Shown in pieces: positions 1 through 7,500 of a stretch of DNA of 10,561 nt. This DNA comes from Dehalococcoidia bacterium (lineage in GTDB: Bacteria; Chloroflexota; Dehalococcoidia; SAR202; UBA11138). How positions within the stretch are numbered: position 1 is the first letter of the stretch; every line of letters starts with the position of its first letter. The stretch spans positions 1 to 10,561 of the forward strand of contig JAAXHZ010000062.1 of assembly GCA_012270625.1 (NCBI GenBank), in the 5' to 3' direction. The notes below the pieces were generated by a model that saw only the letters and a list, made by a program, of their open reading frames with translations, was not told the origin of the DNA and did not search any database. Position numbers and translations under genes: made by a program.

Positions 1-118
1 GGACTTCGATAGGCATGGGCACTCAACTCCGGCGATGTGTGGGTATTGGGCTGTCTTCTTCGCACGCTGTTTCGTCCCCTGTTGTACCATACCTACATAT
101 CAGACAGTGGGGTGAGAC

Positions 119-454
119 ATGATTGTACGAATCTATACGGGCGACGACGGACAGTCGCACTTCGAAGAGCAGGACATGGAGAGCGGGCCGTATCCGTGGG
201 GCGAGCTGAGGGAGGCCACCGGCGTGATCTTCAACAGGTCCCAGCCGGGATCGTTCAGCGACTGGCACAACGCCCCTCGCAGACAGCTTGTCATCACGCT
301 GTCCGGCGCTATGGAGATCGGCATCGCCGACGGAACGCTGCGCCAGTTCGGTCCAGGCTCGGTGCTGTTCGCCGACGACCTGACCGGCCAGGGGCACACC
401 ACGAGAACAGTCGGGGACGAGCCCAGGCTGTCTGTATCCGTGCCTATTCCATAG
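119..454 (+). CDS. Small single-domain cupin protein (first of a tandem pair)
   Basis: A 111-residue single-domain cupin. The core runs from about residue 42 to 97: a DWH-x-APRRQ segment (H50, Q56), then L-S-G and DGT turns, then a second motif G-P-G...DDLTGQGH (H93). In the classical cupin motif 1 (HxH then Glu) the second His and the Glu are replaced here by A52 and Q56, so at most H50, Q56 and H93 remain as candidate metal ligands; I recall this WH..PRRQ form as common in a large family of small uncharacterised cupins. No signal peptide or membrane segment is visible, so it is probably cytoplasmic. The ATG follows a GGGGTGAG ribosome binding site (109-116). The next gene is a gap-free paralog, about 66% identical by hand alignment, with the same strand and length. 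Substrate and reaction are unknown; a sugar- or small-acid-binding role would be a guess. Confidence 0.88.
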   Translation: MIVRIYTGDDGQSHFEEQDMESGPYPWGELREATGVIFNRSQPGSFSDWHNAPRRQLVITLSGAMEIGIADGTLRQFGPGSVLFADDLTGQGHTTRTVGDEPRLSVSVPIP

Positions 455-516
455 CCATATCACGCCGCGATTCCCAATAGGTGTCACCCGTTGTAGTATA
501 GGGAACGTCACCTCGT

Positions 517-531
517 ACCCCGATACGGGGT
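517..531. promoter_or_regulatory. Short perfect inverted repeat upstream of second cupin gene
   Basis: ACCCCG-ATA-CGGGGT, a perfect 6-bp-arm dyad with a 3-nt centre, ends 26 nt before the start codon of the second cupin gene. It has no T tract, so it does not look like an intrinsic terminator. It could be an operator or a leader hairpin close to the ribosome binding site; nothing equivalent is seen upstream of the first cupin. Function is inferred only from position. Confidence 0.35.
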
Positions 532-547
532 CGAAAACCCAAATGTC

Positions 548-553
548 GGAGGA
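548..553 (+). promoter_or_regulatory. Ribosome binding site that fixes the second cupin start
   Basis: GGAGGA lies 4 nt before the ATG at 558. An in-frame ATG at 543 lies upstream of this site and would put the ribosome binding site inside the gene. The 558 start also makes the protein align with its paralog from the first residue (MITRLYTG against MIVRIYTG). Confidence 0.8.
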
Positions 554-557
554 CATC

Positions 558-893
558 ATGATTACGCGACTCTATACAGGCGAAGACGGGCAATCGCATT
601 TTGAAGAGTTGGATATGGACATCGGCCCGTATCCGTGGGGAGATCTGAAGGCGGCGACGGGCATCATGTTCAGACACGATGAGCCGGGAACGTTCATGGA
701 CTGGCACGTCGCGCCGCGACGACAGTTCATCATCACGCTGTCAGGCGAGGTGGAGATCGGTCTGGGTGACGGGACACTCCGCCGGTTCGGCGCCGGTAAC
801 GTGATGCTCGCAGATGATCTGACCGGCCAGGGACACACCACACACGCGGTCAGCGACGTGCCGAGGATTTCAGTCGCGATTCCGGTTGACTAG
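558..893 (+). CDS. Small single-domain cupin protein (second of a tandem pair)
   Basis: A 111-residue cupin, collinear without gaps with the preceding gene (about 73 of 111 positions identical by hand count). The key positions H50, A52, Q56 and H93 are all conserved, as are the DWH-x-APRRQ and ADDLTGQGH motifs. Most differences are conservative (I/V/L, D/E, K/R) and the most divergent stretch is residues 37-42. Both copies therefore look intact and under purifying selection rather than one decaying. The 103-bp gap from the first gene contains a small dyad. The start was chosen on the GGAGGA site and paralog alignment; a start at 543 would add five residues. Cytoplasmic by absence of a signal peptide. 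Ligand and reaction are not known; the pair may form a heteromer or serve two related ligands (inference). Confidence 0.88.
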   Translation: MITRLYTGEDGQSHFEELDMDIGPYPWGDLKAATGIMFRHDEPGTFMDWHVAPRRQFIITLSGEVEIGLGDGTLRRFGAGNVMLADDLTGQGHTTHAVSDVPRISVAIPVD

Positions 894-898
894 ATACT

Positions 899-1015
899 GG
901 CTATAGGCTTGCAGGGATATGTATTCGTATCTTTCACCCTCACCCCGGCCCTCTCCCTGAGGGAGAGGGGAAATGGTTGGCTGCACGGTTGCATACCCCG
1001 TGACCCGGCTATAGG
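899..1015. repeat. Candidate repeat insertion bounded by 9-bp direct repeats
   Basis: The 9-mer GGCTATAGG occurs at 899-907 and again at 1007-1015, flanking the hairpin-bearing dispersed repeat. This layout resembles a target-site duplication around a small non-autonomous element, but no clear terminal inverted repeats are visible and a 9-bp match can arise by chance. Confidence 0.3.
923..969. repeat. Dispersed intergenic repeat with 9-bp hairpin
   Basis: The segment ATTCGTA-NN-TTTCACCCTCACCCC (923-946) is followed by a perfect 9-bp inverted repeat, CCCTCTCCC (949-957) and GGGAGAGGG (961-969), with a TGA loop. A second copy of the 24-bp left part, differing at two adjacent bases, starts at 10536 and is cut by the window end. 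Elements reading CCCTCACCCC...CCCTCTCCC...GGGAGAGGG are, from memory, widespread REP-like intergenic repeats in many bacteria. The hairpin lacks a T tract on either strand, so terminator function is not supported by sequence alone. Confidence 0.75.
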
Positions 1016-1033
1016 AGAAGGTGGACGGCAGTA

Positions 1034-1042
1034 AGAGGAGGA
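1034..1042 (+). promoter_or_regulatory. Ribosome binding site that fixes the propeller gene start
   Basis: AGAGGAGGA ends 5 nt before the ATG at 1048. The upstream in-frame GTG at 1021 has an AGGAG only 3 nt before it, which is too close, so the ATG at 1048 is preferred. Confidence 0.75.
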
Positions 1043-1047
1043 CCAAA

Positions 1048-2106
1048 ATGGCTTCGAATGGGCATCGAACGCATGTTTACGTTGGACTGGCGGGAGAAGG
1101 GGAGAACATAGCCGAGGGCGGAATGCTCAGACGCGCTGAGGGCGATGACGAGTGGGTGAGCATAACGAACGGACTGCCCGAGGAGCCGCAGGTCAGGGCG
1201 CTGCTCGTGCATCCTGACGATCCCGCCGTCATCTACGCGGGGACGCAGCACGGCGTTTATCGGAGCGGCGATCGTGGAGACCATTGGGAGGCTCTCCAAT
1301 CTCCCGGAGACGGAATGGACGTGTGGTCGCTGGCGTTTCACCCGAACGACCCAAACGTCATCTACGCCGGATACGAGCCGTGTTCGATCTCCAGGACCGA
1401 AGATGGCGGCGAGTCCTGGTCGCAGATGAACACCGAGCGCGTGAAGTATCCGAACGTGACGACCTACATGCCGCCGCTGGCGAAGCGGGTTATCGGAATC
1501 GCTGCCGACCCATCCGATCCGTCGGACATGTACGCCTCCGTCGAGGTCGGCGGACTGCTGGCGAGCAGAGACGGAGGGCAAAGCTGGGACTCGATCACCG
1601 ACGGCCTGTACACGGAGAACCATACCGTCGATCTGCACGGCGTCCAGGTCAGCTCCGCCGCTCCGGGGACCGTGTTCATCATCGCCCAGGTGGCGATGTT
1701 CAGGAGCCGCGACCGCGGCACGCACTGGGAGCACATACGATTTGGCGAGATGTTCCCGGGCGGGTCTTACTGCCGTGGATTGATCGTCGCCCCAGACGAT
1801 CCGAAGACGCTGTACCTGGCCGCGGGCGCGGGTGGCGGCGGCGCTCCCGCTGGCACTCAGGAGGCCGGCGCGCTGTTCAGAAGCAGGGATGTCGGTGAGA
1901 CTTGGCAGAGGCTCGAGATCGGCGACACGCCGCCGAGCCGCATGTTCCAGATCGCGATAGACCGCGCCGCGCCTTCGAACGTGTACTGCGTCACCGGATA
2001 CGGTCACTTCTACGAGAGCTCCGATGGCGGCGAGAGCTGGGCCGGGTCGCAGCTTCCGACAGATCTGACGCGCAGCCGCCATGTGTACCCGATGGTTGCA
2101 GGATAG
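1048..2106 (+). CDS. Asp-box (BNR) repeat beta-propeller protein
   Basis: A 352-residue protein built from repeated blades with six clear Asp-boxes (S/T-x-D-x-G-x-x-W): residues 73-80, 117-124, 173-180, 220-227, 279-286 and 324-331. A possible degenerate first blade lies around 30-40. Between the boxes come H-P-D-D-P or A-P-D-D-P turns followed by IYAG-like strands, the usual pattern of the sortilin/VPS10 and 'exo-alpha-sialidase-like' propellers. Asp-boxes are structural turns, so this does not show sialidase activity: I see no Arg triad or FRIP motif. There is no signal peptide or lipobox, which is unusual for this type of protein and suggests a cytoplasmic location. It lies 92 bp upstream of the amidase gene on the same strand and may be cotranscribed. 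Its role is unknown; ligand binding or a lyase/hydrolase fold are both possible. Confidence 0.88.
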   Translation: MASNGHRTHVYVGLAGEGENIAEGGMLRRAEGDDEWVSITNGLPEEPQVRALLVHPDDPAVIYAGTQHGVYRSGDRGDHWEALQSPGDGMDVWSLAFHPNDPNVIYAGYEPCSISRTEDGGESWSQMNTERVKYPNVTTYMPPLAKRVIGIAADPSDPSDMYASVEVGGLLASRDGGQSWDSITDGLYTENHTVDLHGVQVSSAAPGTVFIIAQVAMFRSRDRGTHWEHIRFGEMFPGGSYCRGLIVAPDDPKTLYLAAGAGGGGAPAGTQEAGALFRSRDVGETWQRLEIGDTPPSRMFQIAIDRAAPSNVYCVTGYGHFYESSDGGESWAGSQLPTDLTRSRHVYPMVAG

Positions 2107-2198
2107 CGGTTGAAGGCCGCATTTCTCGTCATTCGCGGACGCTGGAATTCACACGGTGGCTCGCTGGTCGGCAATTCAGAGATGGGGGGCTGGATCTG

Positions 2199-3605
2199 AT
2201 GTCTGAAACTCCGCTGCACTACATGAACATCACGGAGCTGGCCGCGCTGATCGGGTCGGGCGAGCTTTCGCCTGTCGAGGCGACCCAGGCCGTGCTCGAC
2301 CGCATCGCCAACCTGGACGGCCACCTGAAGAGCTACGCTACGGTGATGGCAGACCACGCCATGCTTCAGGCGCGGCGCACGGAGAGGGAGATAGCGGACG
2401 GAGCCTACCGGGGACTGCTTCACGGCGTTCCAATCGCGGTGAAGGACCTGTGCTTCACCACGGGCGTTCGCACAATGGGCGGTTCGAAGGTGTACGCCGA
2501 TCACGTCACGTCGTTCGACTCGACCGTAGTGGCACGACTCGAAGCCGCCGGAGCGGTGCTGCTGGGCAAGCTGAACCTGACCGAAGGCGCGATGGGTGGC
2601 TACAACCCTGAGTTCCAGATACCTCTGAATCCGTGGGATAACGACCGATGGACCGGCTCGTCTTCGAGCGGGTCAGGAACGGCGACGGCAGCCGGACTGT
2701 GCTACGGCTCGCTGGGCAGCGACACCGGCGGATCGATCAGGTTTCCGGCCGCCGCGTGCGGCATAGTCGGCATCAAGCCGACATGGGGCAGAGTCAGCCG
2801 GTACGGGGTCTTGGCGCTTGCTGAGTCGCTCGACCACGTCGGCCCCATGACGCGCAGCGTCGCGGACTCGGCCATCATGCTCCAGGCTATCGCCGGCTAC
2901 GACCTGAATGACCCCACGTCGCTCTCCGATCCGGTCCCTGACTACATGGACGGAATAGACGCCGGTATCGAGGGAGTCCGGATAGGTTACGACCTGAATC
3001 ACATCTCCGACAAAGTCGATCCAGAGCTGACCCAGGCCGTGCTCAAAAGCATATCGGTGCTGGCGGAGCTTGGCGCGGAGATTGTGGAGATCGAGATGCC
3101 CGACGTTGACAAGTATCTCCCGGCATGGCCGGCGCTGTGCTCAGCTGAGGCGGTAGCCGCCCACCGGGAAAACTACCCTGACCGTCGCGACGAATACGGC
3201 CCGTGGTTCAGGGGATGGCTCGACATGGGAGCAGCCAAGTCCGGGGCCGACTACGCCGAGGCGAACAACATGCGCGCCGAGTGCAATGGTCTCATAAGAG
3301 AGGCGTTCAGCGACATCGACCTGATGGCGTGTCCCTCGACCACAGGTCCCGCTTATCAGGTAACTCCCGAGATGCTCTACGGCGAGATGGATGCCAGACG
3401 TGGGACGGCGTTCCAGAGGTTCACGGTGCCATACGACTTCAACGGCGCGCCGACTATCTCAGTCCCGTGCGGGTTCAGCTCCGACGGATTGCCGCTGAGC
3501 CTTCAGCTGGTGGGCAAGCGCCTGTCCGAGCCGCTGCTGTGCCGCGCCGGACACGCCTACGAGCGGGCCACCGAGTGGCACACTCACAGGCCGCCGGAGC
3601 CGTAG
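2199..3605 (+). CDS. Amidase signature family hydrolase
   Basis: A 468-residue enzyme of the amidase signature family, which hydrolyses C-N bonds of amides through a Ser-cisSer-Lys triad. The triad is visible: K82 in the V-K-D-L segment, the cis-Ser at about S155 in G-S-S-S-S-G-S-G (153-160), and nucleophile S179 in the G-S-D-T-G-G-S-I-R motif. Length and layout match GatA and general amidases. No gatB or gatC neighbour is present, so a role in tRNA-dependent amidation is not supported and a stand-alone amidase for a small amide is more likely; the substrate is unknown. No signal peptide is visible. The ATG at 2199 follows a GGGGGG tract (2184-2189) 9 nt upstream; the frame stays open further 5' but only as a shadow of the propeller gene. 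It ends 12 bp from the convergent peptidase stop. Confidence 0.93.
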   Translation: MSETPLHYMNITELAALIGSGELSPVEATQAVLDRIANLDGHLKSYATVMADHAMLQARRTEREIADGAYRGLLHGVPIAVKDLCFTTGVRTMGGSKVYADHVTSFDSTVVARLEAAGAVLLGKLNLTEGAMGGYNPEFQIPLNPWDNDRWTGSSSSGSGTATAAGLCYGSLGSDTGGSIRFPAAACGIVGIKPTWGRVSRYGVLALAESLDHVGPMTRSVADSAIMLQAIAGYDLNDPTSLSDPVPDYMDGIDAGIEGVRIGYDLNHISDKVDPELTQAVLKSISVLAELGAEIVEIEMPDVDKYLPAWPALCSAEAVAAHRENYPDRRDEYGPWFRGWLDMGAAKSGADYAEANNMRAECNGLIREAFSDIDLMACPSTTGPAYQVTPEMLYGEMDARRGTAFQRFTVPYDFNGAPTISVPCGFSSDGLPLSLQLVGKRLSEPLLCRAGHAYERATEWHTHRPPEP

Positions 3606-3617
3606 AGGGGTCTAGTC

Positions 3618-5585
3618 TTACCGGGCAGGTGAAGAGTCTCTGCCCAAGTATCTGTCGAACCAGTCGAGCATACGTCTCATGTACTCTTCTCGCAGGGCCG
3701 GGTGGCCATCCAGGAGAAAGCCGTGGCCGGAGCCGGGAAAACGCACGAACTCTGCCACTTTGCCCAGCCGCTTTAGCGCTACGAAATACTGCTCGCTCTG
3801 CTCGATGGGGCACCGGTAGTCGTCTTCGCCATGCATCAAGAGCACTGGAGTTTCCACGTTAGGCGCGTAGGTTAGAGGCGAGTGTTCCAGGAGCTTATCG
3901 GCTCGCTCTACGGACGTCCCTCCCCATTGTGTTTCGCCAAAGCTCGTTCCAATGTCTGAGGTTCCATACATGCTTTGCAGGTTTATGCATGGAGCGCCGA
4001 CGACGGCAGCTTTGAACCGCGTGGTGTGTCCAACAGTCCAGCTAGACATGAATCCGCCGTAGCTGTAGCCATTGACTCCCAGCCGCTCGGAATCCACGTA
4101 TGGCTTGTCGCACAGTTCATCCAACGCGGTCATGATGTCCAGATAGTCCTCACCGCCCCAGTCTCTCAGAACCGCCCTGGCGAAGTCGGGGCCATAAGAC
4201 GAGGATCCTCTGGGGTTCACAGCCAGGACAATGTATCCGGCTGTGGCGAGGACCTGCTGTCTTGGATCGAACGAGTCGGAAAACCTGCCTTGGGGTCCGC
4301 CGTGAATATCCACGATGAGAGGGTAACGCCGCGAAGGGTCAAATGACGGAGGAAACGAGACTCGCGACTGTATCTGCATTCCGCCTCTCTCAAGTGTGGA
4401 CTTCTTCATCACGGCGGGAGGGTGTTCCGCGAAGTACCGTCGGTTGTAATCGGTAAGCTGGGTCTCGGTTCCACTGCCGGTGTCTACGAGGTACAGGTCT
4501 CCTGAGGAGTGTGGGCTTGCGGTGACTACGACGGCGTTCTCTGCACTCGAGTCGAAACTGACGGACGTGTACTGGGCGCCACCTCCTGAGACTATCTCTA
4601 GGCTGGGGGTATCCGGCTCGATACTACACAGATAAGACTCGCCGTGACGGTCGGCGATGACCAGAATTCGACCGTCACGGGTCCAGCGGAGTTCGCTCAT
4701 CGGAAGAACTGGTGTGTACTCTCCGTCAGTGACTGCCCGAGACTGTTCACCTTTCTCTGCAACGAACAGACATGTCTGACGCGGGTCGCCGATTACATCG
4801 TCGTTGCCGATCACGGCGAGCTTGTCGCTGTCCGGCGACCACGTGAGTGCCCCGTACAGGATGCTTTGACTAAAGCAATGTAAGCCATGAGACCACTCTC
4901 GGGGCTCCCCGCCTTCAGCGGAGACAACGTAAGCCTCCGCGTTCCAGGATGTGTCCCGGTCGGTGGATCTGTCGGAGATGAACGCTATGCTGTCGCTGTC
5001 CGGCGACCATACAGGGGCAAATACCTCGCCTTCGCCGTGTGTGACCTGGCGTGTCTCTCCTGTTCGTACATCGATGACAAAGAGCTGACGGAAGCAGTCT
5101 CCACGCCAGCCCATAGGGTCGCTTCGGTATCGGATGCGTCGAGCTACCTTCACCTGTGGACGTTTCTTCAGATCGTGGTCGTCCGGAAGTCGGTCAGGGT
5201 CAACGTCGGACGTAAACGCCAGGTATCGTGAGTCTGGAGACCAAGCGAATTCCTCGACGCCTCCACTCAGGTCGGTGAGTTGTCTAGACTCTCCGCCTGA
5301 CGCAGCGATCAGCCGTAACTGTCTGCTGCCGTTGGCGTCGGTCCTGATAAAGGCGATGGTGTTCCCATCGGGCGCGAATCGCGGAGCAATATCCTGGTCT
5401 CCGTGCGTGAAAGGTATCGGTTCCCCGTCCGGAAGCGACATCATCATTGTCTGGGATCGGGTCTCCATCTGTTCCTGGTCAATCGCGGACTTGGTAAAGA
5501 CCAGTCTTGATCCATCGGGTGACAGTGAAGGGTGCGAGACTGTGGTCAACTCGTAAATGTGGTTGGGCGAGATGGGCATCTGCAT
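3618..5585 (-). CDS. S9 family (prolyl oligopeptidase / acylaminoacyl-peptidase type) peptidase
   Basis: A 655-residue serine peptidase. The N-terminal part (about 10-380) is a TolB/PD40-like beta-propeller with repeated S-P-D-G/S turns (S22-P23-D24, S116-P117-D118, S194-P195-D196, S250-P251-D252). The C-terminal part (about 400-650) is the alpha/beta-hydrolase domain with nucleophile S508 in G-Y-S-Y-G-G, Asp589 in H-G-E-D-D-Y-R-C-P and His621 in G-S-G-H-G-F; the H-G-G-P segment (428-431) and N-P-R-G-S-S (457-462) are also family features. The propeller in this family restricts access to short peptides. No signal peptide, so probably cytoplasmic. The ATG follows AAGGAG at 6 nt. The gene starts 51 bp after the DppC-type permease stop on the same strand, suggesting that it cleaves the peptides this transporter imports (inference). 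It occupies the position where dppD/dppF ATPase genes usually follow. Confidence 0.94.
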   Translation of the reverse strand: MQMPISPNHIYELTTVSHPSLSPDGSRLVFTKSAIDQEQMETRSQTMMMSLPDGEPIPFTHGDQDIAPRFAPDGNTIAFIRTDANGSRQLRLIAASGGESRQLTDLSGGVEEFAWSPDSRYLAFTSDVDPDRLPDDHDLKKRPQVKVARRIRYRSDPMGWRGDCFRQLFVIDVRTGETRQVTHGEGEVFAPVWSPDSDSIAFISDRSTDRDTSWNAEAYVVSAEGGEPREWSHGLHCFSQSILYGALTWSPDSDKLAVIGNDDVIGDPRQTCLFVAEKGEQSRAVTDGEYTPVLPMSELRWTRDGRILVIADRHGESYLCSIEPDTPSLEIVSGGGAQYTSVSFDSSAENAVVVTASPHSSGDLYLVDTGSGTETQLTDYNRRYFAEHPPAVMKKSTLERGGMQIQSRVSFPPSFDPSRRYPLIVDIHGGPQGRFSDSFDPRQQVLATAGYIVLAVNPRGSSSYGPDFARAVLRDWGGEDYLDIMTALDELCDKPYVDSERLGVNGYSYGGFMSSWTVGHTTRFKAAVVGAPCINLQSMYGTSDIGTSFGETQWGGTSVERADKLLEHSPLTYAPNVETPVLLMHGEDDYRCPIEQSEQYFVALKRLGKVAEFVRFPGSGHGFLLDGHPALREEYMRRMLDWFDRYLGRDSSPAR

Positions 5586-5636
5586 GGCGTTCTCCTTGCA
5601 GTGTGATGGTGGTCAGTCTCTTTCGGCTAGTTGAGC

Positions 5637-6530
5637 CTACATCCGTCTCCGAATCACCGGATCGAGCGAGTCGCGAAGCGCATCCCCCACGATGTTGAGC
5701 GCAAGCACCGTCAGCATGATGGCGATTCCTGGGAAGGTGGTTATCCACCATGCCTGTCGGAGGAAATTCCGCCCATCTGAAGCAATCGCACCCCACTCGG
5801 GTGTTGGTGGTTGGGCACCCAGTCCCAGGAAGCCGAGGGCCGCGGCTACCACGATGGCCTCGCCAACACCCAGAGTCGCCAATACGATAATCGGGGCAAA
5901 TACATTGGGCAGTATATGCTTTCGCATTATGCGAAGATCGGTACATCCGGCGGCGCGGGCAGCGTCAACGTATATATTCTCCTTGGCGGAGAGCACAGAC
6001 CCTCGAACGAGCCTGATGTAAATGGGAACGAACGCAATTGCCACGGCCAGCATGAGATTTCGGATGCTGGATCCCATTACCGCGACTACAAAGAGCGCGA
6101 GCAGCAGAGATGGAAATATCAGCATCAGGTCAGTGGCGCGCTGGATGATGAAGTCGCTCCAGCCGCCTTTGTATCCGGAGAACAGGCCGACAATCGTCCC
6201 GATGGCTGCCGCGATTCCTATGGTGGTAATGCCCAGCTGCAATGACAGGCGCGCGCCGTGTAGTACGCGGCTGAGGATGTCGCGTCCAAACTGGTCTGCC
6301 CCCAGTAAACGCTCGCCGTGGGGGGCCTTCAGGACCAAGTCTGGATCGATCGCGTTGGGATCATGGGGAGCAATGTAGGGGCCAGCGATAGCGATCACTC
6401 CGAGAACCAGAAGCATGGCCATGCCGACTATGGCACCATGATTTCTGCGCAGCCGATGCCAAGACTGCGATATTAGGCCCGTACTTTGAGCCGATGGCAT
6501 AGTCGAAGGGGTCTGTTCAGCGCCTCTCAT
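5637..6530 (-). CDS. DppC/OppC-type peptide ABC transporter permease
   Basis: A 297-residue inner-membrane permease. After a polar N-terminus, the first membrane segment is at about 33-53, followed by the family-typical loop A-P-H-D-P-N (54-59) and the L-G-A-D-Q-F-G-R-D-I-L-S-R motif (76-88). Further hydrophobic segments lie at about 99-118, 135-152, 158-173, 210-233 and 265-283. The EAA coupling loop, which contacts the ATPase, is at about 189-209 (D-A-A-R-A-A-G...H-I-L-P-N). The loop L-G-L-G-A-Q-P-P-T-P-E-W-G (235-247) is also characteristic. Length is normal for DppC, NikC and OppC proteins. It starts 16 bp after the DppB-type gene stop; only a weak AGGA lies upstream, about 12 nt from the ATG, so translational coupling is likely. 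Peptide specificity is inferred from the adjacent peptidase and binding protein; nickel or sugar substrates cannot be excluded. Confidence 0.94.
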   Translation of the reverse strand: MRGAEQTPSTMPSAQSTGLISQSWHRLRRNHGAIVGMAMLLVLGVIAIAGPYIAPHDPNAIDPDLVLKAPHGERLLGADQFGRDILSRVLHGARLSLQLGITTIGIAAAIGTIVGLFSGYKGGWSDFIIQRATDLMLIFPSLLLALFVVAVMGSSIRNLMLAVAIAFVPIYIRLVRGSVLSAKENIYVDAARAAGCTDLRIMRKHILPNVFAPIIVLATLGVGEAIVVAAALGFLGLGAQPPTPEWGAIASDGRNFLRQAWWITTFPGIAIMLTVLALNIVGDALRDSLDPVIRRRM

Positions 6531-6546
6531 GTCCGCACACGTCCTG

Positions 6547-7470
6547 CTAGTCGTACCTTATGCGGGGATCGATGAGACCGTAGATGATGTCCACAACCAA
6601 GTTAGTCGTGAGGAACCCTGTGGCGATGAAAATTATAGTCGCTTGCACGACGCGATAGTCCTGGTACAGGATCCCATCGACAAGAAGCCGTCCAATGCCT
6701 GGCCTGCCGAAAATCGTCTCAACAATCACAGTTCCACCCAACAGGAATCCGAACTGGACTCCCAGGATGGTGATCACCGGGATGAGCGCGTTTCTCAAGA
6801 CATGCCGGTACATAACCACAGAGCCTGCCAAACCTTTGGCGCGTGCGGTCGTAATGTAGTCTTGCCGCAACACTTCCAGCGTGGCTGAACGCACCAGGCG
6901 AGCAATCAGAGAAGCTGCATAGTATCCCAGTGCGAATACAGGCAGCACCAGACGTTCCAGTCCACCCTGCCCAGTAGCTGGAAACCACCCAAGATGAACA
7001 GAGAAGAAGAAGATGAGAAGCATGCAAAGCCAAAAACTGGGCATCGCCAGCCCGGCTACTGCTATCAACATGCTGAGACTATCTACCCATGTGTTAGGTC
7101 TCAGGGCAGCTAGAATGCCCAATGGGAAGCCGATTGCAATTGCCAGCCCCAGAGCGCCGAACGTCAACTCAAGGGTGGCGGGCAGCTGGGTCAGAAGCTC
7201 TTCAAAAACGGGTCTCCTACTTCGCAGTGAGCGGCCGAAGTCCCCACGAAGAGCGCCTCCTATAAAACGCCCGTACTGTATATACAGAGGGTCGTTTAGC
7301 CCTAACTGTTCCCTGAGTTGTTCGACCTGGTCCGCGGACACGACATTCGGCCCAAGAAGGGCCTCCGCAGGGTCACCGGGCAGCATGTACAACATGAGAA
7401 ACACGATTGCCGATATGGCCAGCAACGCAAGCGGGAATACCGCCAGTCGTGTCAGGATATAGCGTTGCAC
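6547..7470 (-). CDS. DppB/OppB-type peptide ABC transporter permease
   Basis: A 307-residue inner-membrane permease starting at a GTG (M-Q-R-Y-I-L-T-R-L). It has the family layout: first membrane segment about 9-30 ending in P-G-D-P (31-34), the periplasmic segment with L-G-L-N-D-P-L...Y-G-R-F (56-69) and G-D-F-G-R-S (76-81), membrane segments near 98-122, 133-157, 172-192, 229-251 and 275-299, the EAA coupling loop at about 205-226 (Y-I-T-T-A-R-A-K-G-L), the E-T-I-F-G-R-P-G-I-G-R motif (251-261) and the D-P-R-I-R-Y-D C-terminus. The frame is open to an ATG at 7536, but those 22 extra codons read through the intercistronic hairpin and do not look like a permease N-terminus. An AGGAG lies 11 nt before the GTG, slightly distant. 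It is the first permease gene after the binding protein and pairs with the DppC-type gene downstream. Confidence 0.92.
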   Translation of the reverse strand: MQRYILTRLAVFPLALLAISAIVFLMLYMLPGDPAEALLGPNVVSADQVEQLREQLGLNDPLYIQYGRFIGGALRGDFGRSLRSRRPVFEELLTQLPATLELTFGALGLAIAIGFPLGILAALRPNTWVDSLSMLIAVAGLAMPSFWLCMLLIFFFSVHLGWFPATGQGGLERLVLPVFALGYYAASLIARLVRSATLEVLRQDYITTARAKGLAGSVVMYRHVLRNALIPVITILGVQFGFLLGGTVIVETIFGRPGIGRLLVDGILYQDYRVVQATIIFIATGFLTTNLVVDIIYGLIDPRIRYD

Positions 7471-7500
7471 TGTTCGCGTATCTCCTGCGGGGAACGTACA

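Noticed and set aside
23..559. Open frame of 178 codons on the - strand across the first cupin
   Set aside because: It overlaps the first cupin in antisense and reaches the start of the second, has no motif, and both cupins have clear ribosome binding sites and a paralog match.
949..969. Hairpin as an intrinsic terminator of the cupin genes
   Set aside because: The stem is good but no T tract follows on either strand, and a partial copy of the surrounding repeat occurs elsewhere, so a repeat element is the safer call.
989..1015. Possible promoter TTGCAT-15-TATAGG before the propeller gene
   Set aside because: The -35 matches only three of six bases, the spacer is short, and the -10 lies only about 20 nt from the ribosome binding site.
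1009..2082. Long open frame of 357 codons on the - strand, antisense to the propeller gene
   Set aside because: It mirrors almost the whole propeller gene, has an Arg/Val/His-rich composition without recognisable motifs, and no ribosome binding site. Codon bias of the true gene explains the open frame.
1902..2198. Upstream extension of the amidase frame
   Set aside because: These 99 codons lie in another frame of the propeller gene; the family N-terminus and ribosome binding site support the ATG at 2199.
2199..3605. Naming the amidase gatA
   Set aside because: The motifs are shared by all amidase-signature enzymes, and no gatB or gatC gene is nearby.
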